Assembly (NCBI GenBank): GCA_045110315.1
Contig: JBGCFY010000189.1
Location: 12,127 to 76,126 of the forward strand
DNA: 64,000 nucleotides
Reading direction: 5' to 3'
Origin: CALFBG01 sp045110315
GTDB lineage: Bacteria > Bacteroidota > Bacteroidia > Chitinophagales > Saprospiraceae
In this document: one piece after another, positions 27,039-35,045 of the stretch
Position numbering within the stretch: position 1 is the stretch's first letter
How the letters are laid out: every line of letters starts with the position of its first letter
The notes under the pieces: model-generated
Seen by the model: the letters and a program-made list of their open reading frames with translations, nothing else
What the model was told of the DNA's origin: nothing
Database searches by the model: none
Translations under genes and position numbers: made by a program

Positions 27039-28382
27039 ATGCTGGATTACAATTTACTTGCTGCCGTCTTTGTTGGAATCATGGTACTCTTATTCCTCAT
27101 TCTTCGATTACGACTGCCAGCTTTTATTGCTTTGCTAATTGCAAGTATTACCGTAGGAATCTTTTCGGGGATGGAACCCTTAACGATCATTGCTACCATG
27201 CAGGAAGGAATGGGTAACACTTTGGGCTTTGTGGCAATGGTTGTTGGATTAGGTGCAATGTTTGGTGCTATTTTGGAACACGCGGGCGGTGCAGAAGCCT
27301 TGGCTAAATTTTTATTACAGAAATTTGGAGAACGACGCGCCTCTTGGGCCTTAATGCTTACTGGTTTTTTTGTTGCCATTCCAGTCTTTTTTGATGTTGC
27401 CTTTATTATTCTCGTGCCACTCGTTTATGCATTACAAAGAAAAACGGGAAAGTCGCTCCTCCTGTATGCCATTCCACTTTTGGCGGGCTTAGCCATTACG
27501 CACGCTTTTATTCCTCCTACGCCGGGTCCCGTAGCGGTAGCGGATATTCTTAAGGCCGATTTGGGTTGGGTAATTCTCTTTGGTGCACTTGCCGGAATTC
27601 CAGCAGCCATCGTTAGCGGTCCTTTGTTTGCAAAATATATTGCCGCTAGAATTCACGTCGCTGCTCCGGAGATTCTAATAGCCGAAAGTAAAAACTTAGA
27701 TTTACCACCAGTCAGCATGATTTTGGGGATTATTGGAATTCCAATTGTTTTGATTTTGGGAAATACTTTGCTTGCCAGTCCGCTCGTTCCACCAGAAACG
27801 ATCAGTCCTGCACTTCGTTCTATTTTCAGAATGCTTGGCCACCCTTTCGTGGCGCTGATTATTGCTAATTTATTAGCTTGGTATGCTTTAGGTATCAACC
27901 GTGGCTTCCGCAAAGATCAGCTTTTGGAAATTACCTCTAAATCTATGGCACCTGCTGGCGTTATAATTTTATTGACGGGTGCAGGTGGCGTTTTCAAACA
28001 AATGTTAGTCAATACGGGTACTGGAGAAATGCTAGCAAAATACTTTGCAGAAGCTGGGGTAGAATTGTTATTCTTTGCCTTTATGGCAGCGGTGCTGATT
28101 CGAATTTTACAAGGTTCTGCGACGGTTGCGATGATTACTGCTGCGGGGTTGACCGCACCTTTATTGACGCCCGATATTGGAGAAATGGACAAAGCCTTAC
28201 TCGTCATTGCCATTGCGGCGGGCGCCTCGATTTTGTCGCACGTCAATGATAGTGGATTTTGGTTGGTCAGTAAATACCTCGGACTTTCGGAACAACAAAC
28301 TTTTCGGAGTTGGTCAGTCATGACGACCTTACTGGCCATCACTGGATTTTTAACAATTTACGTTTTATCCCTATTCCTCTGA
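27039..28382 (+). CDS. gntP: GntP-family gluconate:H+ symporter
   Basis: A 447-residue inner-membrane permease with about 12-14 hydrophobic helices. It has the GntP-family pattern, including an early GMGNTLGFVAMVVGLGAMFG segment at about 60-79, a THAFIPPTPGPVAVA loop near 156, and a late HVNDSGFWLV motif near 408. It imports gluconate (or a related aldonate) for the kinase encoded 90 bases upstream. Its last 12 bases overlap the 3' end of the convergent sterol-desaturase-like gene. Confidence 0.92.
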   Translation: MLDYNLLAAVFVGIMVLLFLILRLRLPAFIALLIASITVGIFSGMEPLTIIATMQEGMGNTLGFVAMVVGLGAMFGAILEHAGGAEALAKFLLQKFGERRASWALMLTGFFVAIPVFFDVAFIILVPLVYALQRKTGKSLLLYAIPLLAGLAITHAFIPPTPGPVAVADILKADLGWVILFGALAGIPAAIVSGPLFAKYIAARIHVAAPEILIAESKNLDLPPVSMILGIIGIPIVLILGNTLLASPLVPPETISPALRSIFRMLGHPFVALIIANLLAWYALGINRGFRKDQLLEITSKSMAPAGVIILLTGAGGVFKQMLVNTGTGEMLAKYFAEAGVELLFFAFMAAVLIRILQGSATVAMITAAGLTAPLLTPDIGEMDKALLVIAIAAGASILSHVNDSGFWLVSKYLGLSEQQTFRSWSVMTTLLAITGFLTIYVLSLFL

Positions 28383-29417
28383 AGAAACACTTTGACTGAC
28401 AGTCGAAAAGCCATGTATGTTTTGCCCCGCAAAATCTTCGGGAAAAGATTCTACCCCAGGAAAACCTAATTTAATGTCCCGACCATCATAAGGAATATAC
28501 GCCGTACCAAAAATATAATCCCAAACGGCTAAGGTCAAGCCAAAATTGACACCATTACGACGTTCTGCTGGCAAGTGGTACGAATGATGCCAAATGTGCA
28601 TTTCTGGACTATTGAAAAGAGTACGCACAACGTGACTCAAGATAAAAGCGCCAAAAGCCGTTGCGGATAAGATCACCGACGTTTTTTCAATCCAGCCTAA
28701 GCCAACCAATAAATTGACCTCTAATAGACCGTTCGCCAGAATTATTCCTAGCAACAAACCAATCACTGCACCAGGCCACTTTTCACTGACTCGAAGATTG
28801 GCATGGTTGTAATGTCCCCAAGCTAAGGTAAAGATATGGATCACAAAAAAGTCGTATAAGCCAATTCCTAAAAGTGCTAAAGGAATGTATTCCAAACTAC
28901 GGTAAACAACGTTTTCCATCCAATGATATCGTAGCTGTGCGGCAAATCCCATTTCTGCAACCGAATGATGCACTTTATGGTATTCCCACAAAAAATCAAC
29001 CCGATGTAACAAGCGATGAATCCACCATTGAACAAAATCTCGCAAGACCAAGCCCGTTAGCAAAACCGCCCAATACGGCCAATATTGCATGGGATTAATA
29101 GCTTTTAAATTCACCCCCGAAATGGCCAAGATACCATCGTTGAAAAGATTAACCACAACGTCGGAAGCAGCATTATAAATAAGGAGCGAGAACAAAAAGA
29201 AGTTGAAAAACATATAGAAGGTGTCCAACCAAAAGTCTTTCCTTAGCACGCCTTGGTTTTTCCGCCAAGGCAGCATAACTTCCAAAACAAAGAAAAGAAG
29301 GGAAACCAACAGAAGCCAATAAAAGTAACTATTCCAAGAAGGATTAGTAATATCTTGCCAAAGGTAATTGGCATAACCACGGTATCCGTTAATGAAAATC
29401 TCTAAGTATTTTTCCAA
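28371..29417 (-). CDS. Sterol desaturase / fatty acid hydroxylase family membrane protein
   Basis: A 348-residue integral-membrane di-iron oxygenase candidate with about six hydrophobic segments. The His clusters that bind iron are visible: HRLLHR at about 133-138, HKVHH near 146-150, and HIWHHSYH near 274-281, with HYNH near 202-205. Family members hydroxylate or desaturate lipids, sterols or carotenoids; the substrate here is not known. It overlaps gntP by 12 bases at its 3' end and has no evident link to the gluconate operon. Confidence 0.88.
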   Translation of the reverse strand: MEKYLEIFINGYRGYANYLWQDITNPSWNSYFYWLLLVSLLFFVLEVMLPWRKNQGVLRKDFWLDTFYMFFNFFLFSLLIYNAASDVVVNLFNDGILAISGVNLKAINPMQYWPYWAVLLTGLVLRDFVQWWIHRLLHRVDFLWEYHKVHHSVAEMGFAAQLRYHWMENVVYRSLEYIPLALLGIGLYDFFVIHIFTLAWGHYNHANLRVSEKWPGAVIGLLLGIILANGLLEVNLLVGLGWIEKTSVILSATAFGAFILSHVVRTLFNSPEMHIWHHSYHLPAERRNGVNFGLTLAVWDYIFGTAYIPYDGRDIKLGFPGVESFPEDFAGQNIHGFSTVSQSVSSEE

Positions 29418-29475
29418 AGTCGAACGATTATAGTTTTTTCTAAAAAATCAATATTTGATTGTATCTATCTATTGC

Positions 29476-29874
29476 TTACTCCGAAGTCAAAACAGCGTTT
29501 AGCAAGTTAGGGTGGGAGGCTTCCCAGTCCCGCAAACCACCATCTAAATTGTAGAGCTGGTCACTTGCAAATCCACCATTTCGCATTAAAGTGCAAGCCC
29601 GCGTACTTCTCCTCCCCGATTGACAATAAATGTAACAAACTACGTCCCGAGGAAGCAGTTCTATCTTTTCCCAAAAATCAATGGCTAAATAGTCGATATT
29701 GACTGCTGCTTGCAAATGTCCCGTCGCAAATTCTTTTGCGGTACGAACATCGATCAAGATGTGCTTAGGTTCCACTTGCTGTACTGCTTTTACAAACAAT
29801 GGTGGGGTTAAATTGTTTAGCTGTGCTTTTAATAACTGCCAGCGAGAAATTTTGCAGGATGGATCTTTCATCAA
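29476..29874 (-). CDS. Rhodanese-like domain protein
   Basis: A 132-residue single-domain sulfurtransferase. The active-site loop is CQSGRRS with the catalytic Cys at about residue 84, preceded by the typical LIDVRTAKEFATGHLQAAVNI segment at 40-60 and followed by LDGGLRDW. It has no signal peptide, so it is cytosolic. It lies 58 bases downstream of the sterol-desaturase-like gene's start, on the same strand. Such small rhodaneses transfer sulfane sulfur from thiosulfate or persulfide carriers; the physiological acceptor is unknown. Confidence 0.9.
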   Translation of the reverse strand: MMKDPSCKISRWQLLKAQLNNLTPPLFVKAVQQVEPKHILIDVRTAKEFATGHLQAAVNIDYLAIDFWEKIELLPRDVVCYIYCQSGRRSTRACTLMRNGGFASDQLYNLDGGLRDWEASHPNLLNAVLTSE

Positions 29875-30012
29875 TTTAAAGTTTCAGTGTCGTTTGGTCT
29901 AAGCTCTAATTACCAAGCAAAGTTTCAATTAAAATTCTTACTTATTGAATATTAAATATTGACTCACCGCATTGTCGTGAAACTTCGAGCGGCAATAAGT
30001 ACCCAAAAAATA

Positions 30013-30046
30013 AAATCAATATTCAGTATTCCTAAATCAATATTCC
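30013..30046 (-). repeat. Short repeat related to the sbcD-sbcC minisatellite
   Basis: AAATCAATATTC occurs at 30013-30024 and again at 30034-30045. The minus strand reads AATATTGATTTAGG, close to the GAATATTGATTTGG unit of the tandem repeat at 20195-20294. Confidence 0.55.
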
Positions 30047-30120
30047 TAAACCTTCTCTTAAGTAATTTATCTACCTATAAATGTCTTTACCCAAAGATAA
30101 GGGATAAATCCTTTTGGTAC

Positions 30121-30136
30121 TGTGATGCACATCACA
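30121..30136. promoter_or_regulatory. CRP-type palindrome TGTGA-N6-TCACA
   Basis: TGTGATGCACATCACA is an exact match to the half-site pattern TGTGA-N6-TCACA used by CRP/FNR-superfamily regulators; seven bases on each side are inverted repeats around CA. It lies about 250 bases upstream of the rhodanese start and 146 bases past the Spy-like gene. Position relative to any promoter is unknown, so a regulatory role is only inferred. Confidence 0.35.
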
Positions 30137-30176
30137 ATGACTGCTTTTTCCCAAAAATGTCGGTTACTTTCAAAAA

Positions 30177-30212
30177 AAAAGCTCGTCTGGAATTTCTCCT
30201 AGACAAGCTTTT
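30177..30212 (-). terminator. Terminator of the Spy-like gene
   Basis: AAAAGCTCGTCT (30177-30188) pairs with AGACAAGCTTTT (30201-30212) with one mismatch. On the minus strand the stem is followed by a run of T's, the form of an intrinsic terminator, 70 bases past the stop at 30282. Confidence 0.75.
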
Positions 30213-30281
30213 CTATGAAATTATCTGCTAGACGGTCAATAATAATACAAATTAAATTACCGTAACAGAATGATGCTTTGC

Positions 30282-30989
30282 TTACTCAATTCTTTGCTTT
30301 CGATCGCCTCTTGATCTACGATTTGACTTACGATTTTCTTTCCGCTTTGATATTTGTTCGGGAGTCAAAACTGCATCAATATTGGTTTTCATTTCTTTCG
30401 TCAAAGCGAGTCGTTGTTCTTTGAGGACATCTTGATCAACATTCGCCGTATTCGTATTCAATGTATTTAAATCTTGGTAGTAATTAGCGTAGATTGCTCT
30501 CACATTTACTTGCTGTGCTTCGTCCAAATCTAATTGTTGAGTCATTCGATCAACAGACATATCAATTTTACGCTCTGCTTGCTCGGCTGTATAATTTTTT
30601 GAAAGTTTATGATCTTTTTTATCTTTTCGCTTCTCCTTTCTTTTGTCTTTTCGCTTATCTTTTCTTCCCTGCTTTCGATCTGCTTTCATGGTTGCAAATT
30701 TTTCTGCTTGAGCAGGTGTCAATACCGCTGCGATTTGCTGATCAAGTTCTGCTTTCATCGCTTTGCGATCTGCTTTATCCATTTTTTCCCCATCTGCTTG
30801 CTTTTGGGCTTTTCGCTTCGTGTAATTTTCCACGTAAATTGCTTTAACGGCTTCTTGTTGTTCTACCGAAAGGTTTAGATCGGTAGTCAAACGTTCCATC
30901 GCTTTAGTTGCTTTTTTCTCTGGAGATTTCTGAGCATAAGTGGTAACAAAGGTCAAACACATTGCCAACATTAACATTAAGTTTTTCAT
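30282..30989 (-). CDS. Periplasmic Spy/CpxP-like helical protein, two repeats
   Basis: 235 residues with a signal peptide (MLMLAMCLTFVTTYAQ). The mature protein has two similar helical halves, each with an L-L-D/E-Q-Q hairpin core: LTTDLNLSVEQQEAVKAIY at about 35-53 and MTQQLDLDEAQQVNVRAIY near 153-171. Each half ends in a VLTPEQ/VLTPAQ motif, as in LTxxQ (Spy/CpxP) proteins. A strongly basic linker of Lys/Arg/Asp repeats (RKDKRKDKRKEKRKDKK) joins them. Family members are envelope chaperones or stress sensors; a specific role is not inferred here. Confidence 0.7.
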   Translation of the reverse strand: MKNLMLMLAMCLTFVTTYAQKSPEKKATKAMERLTTDLNLSVEQQEAVKAIYVENYTKRKAQKQADGEKMDKADRKAMKAELDQQIAAVLTPAQAEKFATMKADRKQGRKDKRKDKRKEKRKDKKDHKLSKNYTAEQAERKIDMSVDRMTQQLDLDEAQQVNVRAIYANYYQDLNTLNTNTANVDQDVLKEQRLALTKEMKTNIDAVLTPEQISKRKENRKSNRRSRGDRKQRIE

Positions 30990-31273
30990 ATTTATTTGAA
31001 TTTAAGCGTACAACGATGAATAGGTATCAATTTGATAATAAATATTAGTTGTACTTAGGTTTTTTAGTTTTTTTAAAATGATTTTAATGATTGTTTTGCT
31101 GATTAGACTACACAAAAGGGCAAAAATCTTCTTCAGCAGCTCATTTTAATACTTTTTTAACATTTAAAAAAGCGATTTTTTATGAAAAAAATCATAAAGC
31201 ATTAATAATCAATTACTTGTATTAATTTTTATTTTTTAAAAAAAATATAGTATTTATCCCGTATTTTGCCGAC

Positions 31274-31762
31274 ATGAAGGATTTAATTGAACATTGGAAG
31301 CTCAAAAAAGATGCCGTTAAGAAACCACAACAGCAATTCGTACGGCAACTTAAGCGAAAAAAGCGAAAAGAGATAGACGAGTTGGCCGATCAATTACACC
31401 AAGAAGTTTTTCAAGAGATTGATTGTTTAGATTGTGCTAATTGCTGTACGAGCATTCCTCCCCTACTTACCCGTACAGATATCAGTCGCATAGCCAAGCA
31501 TTTAGGAATGAAAACCGCCGAATTTCAAGAGCAATACGCGGTACAAGATGAAGATGGAGATATCGTAATGAATGCTAGTCCTTGTCCATTTTTGCAAGCG
31601 GACCATGCTTGTATGATTTATGAACATCGACCTAAGGCTTGCCGACAATACCCACATACTAATCAGCAAGCATTTATGCAAAACTTAAAATTACACGCAA
31701 CAAATGCACAATATTGCCCGGCAGTATTTCACATTTTAGAAAGAATGATGAAAGTAAGATAG
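31274..31762 (+). CDS. YkgJ-family cysteine-cluster protein
   Basis: A 162-residue cytosolic protein with the UPF0153/YkgJ cysteine set: DCLDCANCCTSIPP at about 53-66, CPFLQADHACMIYEHRPKAC near 100-119, and a final YCPAVF. The cysteines probably bind zinc or an iron-sulfur cluster; the function of the family is not established. The start ATG lies only 8 bases downstream of TATTTTG, so the mRNA may have a very short leader. Confidence 0.88.
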   Translation: MKDLIEHWKLKKDAVKKPQQQFVRQLKRKKRKEIDELADQLHQEVFQEIDCLDCANCCTSIPPLLTRTDISRIAKHLGMKTAEFQEQYAVQDEDGDIVMNASPCPFLQADHACMIYEHRPKACRQYPHTNQQAFMQNLKLHATNAQYCPAVFHILERMMKVR

Positions 31763-31850
31763 CCGATTTAAGGAATCATATAAATGATTGCTAAAGCAAC
31801 AATGCTCAATTAGCTTAGGAAAGATTTGAGTAACGAAGAGAAGGATCAAA

Positions 31851-32165
31851 TTACATATTACATTGACAGTTTTCTAGGCATTCAATGATGAGAGAAACGT
31901 CTTTTTCTTTCAACGAATAGAGCATACTACGACCATCTCGCTTTACCCGCAAAATACCTTTGAGTTTCATATTCTGTAGATGATGGGAAGTCAAGGATTG
32001 CTCACTGCCTAGCATATTACAAATCTGAGAAACTGACAACACGGGATGCTGCTCTAACAAATGAACAATGGCTAAACGCATGGGATGCGCTACCGTCTTT
32101 AAAATGAAAGCAATACGCTCTAACTTTTCAACTAACTCCTCGTTCATAATGTTCTGATGCTCCAT
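31851..32165 (-). CDS. ArsR/SmtB-family winged-helix repressor
   Basis: A small DNA-binding regulator (104 residues from this Met; in-frame Mets at 32192 and 32147 are alternatives). The core is VAHPMRLAIVHLLEQ, VSQICNMLGSEQSLTSHHLQNMKLKGILRVKRDGRSMLYSL: the helix-turn-helix and wing of ArsR proteins. The classical alpha-3 metal motif ELCVCD is absent. Cysteines at the very C-terminus (CLENCQCNM) could form an alternative metal or redox site. No metal-resistance gene lies next to it, so the regulated target is unclear. Confidence 0.85.
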   Translation of the reverse strand: MEHQNIMNEELVEKLERIAFILKTVAHPMRLAIVHLLEQHPVLSVSQICNMLGSEQSLTSHHLQNMKLKGILRVKRDGRSMLYSLKEKDVSLIIECLENCQCNM

Positions 32166-32450
32166 ATAGTAAAGGTAGGAACATAAATTCATAAATGCAA
32201 AAGACTAATTTCTTAATTGAGAACTTAACCCAAAATAGCCGTAATCCTAGGCATAAAGTCTACTAAAGTACTAGATTTTAGCTAAAAATGGGCCTTTTTG
32301 TGGAAATACTGTCACTTCTAGAACATATTGAAAATATTAATTTCGTGCCCTCCGCTAGAAAGCTTACTATTGAATTTCGTAAAAGCACTATCAATAAACA
32401 ATGTTTTATTGACAAGATATCTCCATTCAAAACGACTTAAAACCAATATC

Positions 32451-33446
32451 ATGAAAAGTATATTTGCGCTACTCCCCTTCTTTCTATTTTCTTTGTCCAG
32501 CATGGCACAAATGACGGGAAGTTTTCAACAGACGATTAGTTTCAACGAAGCTGACTACAATTTTACGCGTACTTTATATTATTTCGTACCAACAGATTAC
32601 GATAGCAACCAGTCCTATAAGCTGGTTGTCGGATTTAGAGGTGGACCACATTCCAACGCGGGAGAATTTAGAACTCAACTTAGCTTTCTGGCGGATAGTA
32701 TTAATGCAATTGTCGTTTGTCCAGAAAACGAAGGACATTTTTGGAACGAAGAAGGACTCACCAAACAATTGTTTAAGTATACGGTAGATACTACGCAAAA
32801 CCTTTACAACATCGATCCAGATTATATCTACTTGACGGGATTATCGTACGGCGGACGACACGCTGTGATTGTATCTATGGATACGGAAGCAGGAGCGATT
32901 CCAAATTTGCGGGGCGTTATCCCGTTTGCGGCGGGTTTACAAAGTGAAGTGCAACCCGATTATGCCGCCATCACCAACTTTCCTCCGGCTTGTATCTGTA
33001 TCGGATTATCTGATAATCAAGATTTTCAAAATGTATCCAATAGTTTACACAATGATATTAGCATTAACGGTGGCACCTCCATGCTGAATGGAATTAGTGG
33101 CGTTGGCCATACCGTTGCTTTTCCGAGTTATCCCGATGAAATGATGGAATGCTTTAATTTTATCGAAAGTCAATATCCGACCACGAGTACTGCCGCCGAG
33201 ATTAAGTCAGCAGAAAATTTAATTAAGATTTTTCCTAATCCAGCACGGCAACAGATCAGCTTTTCTTTTCCCAAAACGATTATTCCACGTGAAATTTATA
33301 TCACCGATATTTCGGGGAAACTAATTTTAGAAGTACCTTTAACAGCAAGTACAATTGATATTTCAAAGCTATCTAGTGGAATAAAAAACTTAGTTGTTGT
33401 AGGTAAATCGAAACGAGTAAGCCAGTCCTTTTCGGTTGTGCGCTAG
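32451..33446 (+). CDS. Secreted alpha/beta hydrolase (esterase) with T9SS sorting domain
   Basis: 331 residues from the Met before a signal peptide (SIFALLPFFLFSLSSMAQ); the frame opens upstream at 32328, but that would bury the signal. The catalytic part resembles polyhydroxybutyrate-depolymerase/feruloyl-esterase hydrolases: YKLVVGFRGGPHSN (oxyanion region) and IYLTGLSYGGRHAV, giving a G-L-S-Y-G nucleophile elbow. A His in GVGHTVAFPSYP is the likely catalytic one. The last ~78 residues (IKIFPNPARQQISFSF, then DISGKLILEVPL) are a T9SS type A sorting domain, so the enzyme should be secreted or surface-attached. Substrate unknown. Confidence 0.82.
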   Translation: MKSIFALLPFFLFSLSSMAQMTGSFQQTISFNEADYNFTRTLYYFVPTDYDSNQSYKLVVGFRGGPHSNAGEFRTQLSFLADSINAIVVCPENEGHFWNEEGLTKQLFKYTVDTTQNLYNIDPDYIYLTGLSYGGRHAVIVSMDTEAGAIPNLRGVIPFAAGLQSEVQPDYAAITNFPPACICIGLSDNQDFQNVSNSLHNDISINGGTSMLNGISGVGHTVAFPSYPDEMMECFNFIESQYPTTSTAAEIKSAENLIKIFPNPARQQISFSFPKTIIPREIYITDISGKLILEVPLTASTIDISKLSSGIKNLVVVGKSKRVSQSFSVVR

Positions 33447-33565
33447 TGGATTACGTTGTTTTTATAAAATGAGGAGCAATCATAGTTTTATCCACAGGGA
33501 AAACGGTAAAAGATCAAACATCCGTTTATTACTAGTACAATTTTACGCAAAGATAAGTATACAAT

Positions 33566-34195
33566 ATGGATTTACAACTCGTCTTCTCCTTTATCTGGGC
33601 AGCCACTTTATTAGCCTTTATGCCTGGACCAGACAACATTATGGTGTTAACCGAAAGCATCACTAAAGGTAAGAGAAATGGTGTCGCACTTTCGGTTGGT
33701 TTATCATCCGGAGTTTTGATTCATACTATGGCGGCGGCAACAGGTTTGTCCTTGATATTGCAAAGTTCGAGTTTGGCTTTTCAAGTGGTCAAGTACCTTG
33801 GTGCGGCGTACCTATTCTATTTAGCGTATCAAAGTTGGAAAGAGCAACCGCAGTACACCCAACTCGATCAACAACAAGTGGATGATTATAATTTTTGGAA
33901 ATTAATCCAGAAAGGATTTTTGATGAACGTCTTGAACCCAAAGGTTTCTTTGTTTTTTATTGCCTTTCTTCCCGTCTTCGTGTCCACCTCAGGTTTCTCG
34001 CCGACGATACAGCTGCTAGTACTAGGTTTTTTATTTATGATTGTTTCTTTAGTTGTATTTGTATTTATTGCTCAGCTTTCTGGGCAGTTGAGTCCTTACC
34101 TTAATAATCCTAAGTTTTGGAAAATTACAAAATGGGGGAAAACCCTTGTCTTATCTGGCTTGGGCGTACTTTTGGCCTTATCTAAAAACCAGTAA
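33566..34195 (+). CDS. LysE/RhtB-family amino acid exporter
   Basis: A 209-residue inner-membrane protein with six hydrophobic segments and the family's N-terminal AFMPGPDNIMVLTESI signature at about 17-32. A second motif, LNVLNPKVSLFFIAFLP, is near 120. LysE/RhtB proteins export amino acids or related metabolites; the substrate cannot be told from sequence. It stands alone, on the same strand as the esterase gene 119 bases upstream. Confidence 0.9.
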   Translation: MDLQLVFSFIWAATLLAFMPGPDNIMVLTESITKGKRNGVALSVGLSSGVLIHTMAAATGLSLILQSSSLAFQVVKYLGAAYLFYLAYQSWKEQPQYTQLDQQQVDDYNFWKLIQKGFLMNVLNPKVSLFFIAFLPVFVSTSGFSPTIQLLVLGFLFMIVSLVVFVFIAQLSGQLSPYLNNPKFWKITKWGKTLVLSGLGVLLALSKNQ

Positions 34196-34625
34196 GTTCG
34201 CAAGAATACTTTGTCAAATAAGTCGTTAGAAATGAGTCGTTATAATTACGTGATTTGAGGTAAAAAAATGTAAAAGTAAATGCTCTAACCTGAATTTACG
34301 GTTACAAATTGTCTCAAAATAGCCAATGTAAATATCGTAGTCTTTTTTTCTTTGATAAATCAATGCTCGAAATCGCATTCCGATAAGGACGGAAAAAAAA
34401 ATGGCTAATCTATTAAAAATCAAGTCCTTGAACTGAACCAAATTCAAATATATCTGTTTGATATGATGGACGAAAACATTAACCCGCCCATTCAACTGCA
34501 AATTTTTTGTATAAAGTGGCAATTAAGTCGTTTATATTAAAATTTGAATAAATTTAAAATGAAAAATACTATCATTTGAGACTTTTTTAACTTAAATTTG
34601 GGGCATTAATAAACTATTTTATACA
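34196..34625. other. Leader region of the cold-shock gene
   Basis: A 430 bp AT-rich spacer. A -7-like TAAATTTG lies at 34593-34600, 26 bases before the cold-shock ATG; the nearest TTTG (34575-34578) is too close for the usual -33 spacing. The short open frame on the opposite strand has no coding look. Cold-shock mRNAs often have structured leaders, but I cannot show one here. Confidence 0.4.
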
Positions 34626-34817
34626 ATGAAAAAAGGAAAAGTAAAATTCTTCAATGACTCCAAAGGTTTTGGATTCATCATCGATGACGAAACTCAAAAA
34701 GATTATTTTGTGCACGTTTCAGGCTTAATTGACGAAATTAAGGAAGGTGACGTCGTAGAATATGAATTAACAGAAGGTAAAAAAGGATTAAACGCAATTA
34801 ACGTAAAAGTTATTTAA
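34626..34817 (+). CDS. Cold-shock domain protein (CspA family)
   Basis: A 63-residue single cold-shock domain that binds single-stranded RNA or DNA and loosens mRNA structure. Both RNP motifs are present: KGFGFI at about residues 13-18 and DYFVHV near 26-31. The length and start are standard for the family. A perfect terminator follows 34 bases downstream, so it is monocistronic. Confidence 0.95.
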   Translation: MKKGKVKFFNDSKGFGFIIDDETQKDYFVHVSGLIDEIKEGDVVEYELTEGKKGLNAINVKVI

Positions 34818-34850
34818 TTTTAATCTGTTCAATTACATTTGTTATTGAGA

Positions 34851-34882
34851 AAAAAGCCTATCAAATTTGATGGGCTTTTTTT
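34851..34882 (+). terminator. Intrinsic terminator of the cold-shock gene
   Basis: AAAAAGCCTATCAAA followed directly by TTTGATGGGCTTTTT gives a 15 bp inverted repeat (one G-T pair) ending in a T-run at 34876-34882, with the innermost A/T pairs forming the loop. Confidence 0.88.
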
Positions 34883-35045
34883 ATTTAATTTTATTTTTTC
34901 TTCTTCGTTTTCCCAACGAACCCTAGTCGATTGAAGCAACAACTTACGCTTTCAACCTCTAATCACTTCATCTGCACCCGCTGATATAAATAACTTAGAT
35001 CGTTTGCTCTATCTACAATTCTGAATTCCTTAAAAAACTTAAGCT

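Larger units (their letters stand above)
29875..30281. other. Intergenic region upstream of the rhodanese gene
   Basis: A 407 bp spacer between the rhodanese start and the end of the Spy-like gene, both on the minus strand. It holds a short repeat related to the sbcD-sbcC minisatellite (30013-30046), a CRP-type palindrome (30121-30136) and the Spy-like gene's terminator (30177-30212). No protein gene is supported. Confidence 0.55.

Noticed and set aside
34226..34522. 98-residue open frame on the minus strand upstream of the cold-shock gene
   Set aside because: Residue make-up is chance-like, it has no recognisable motif, and it would be read against the cold-shock leader.
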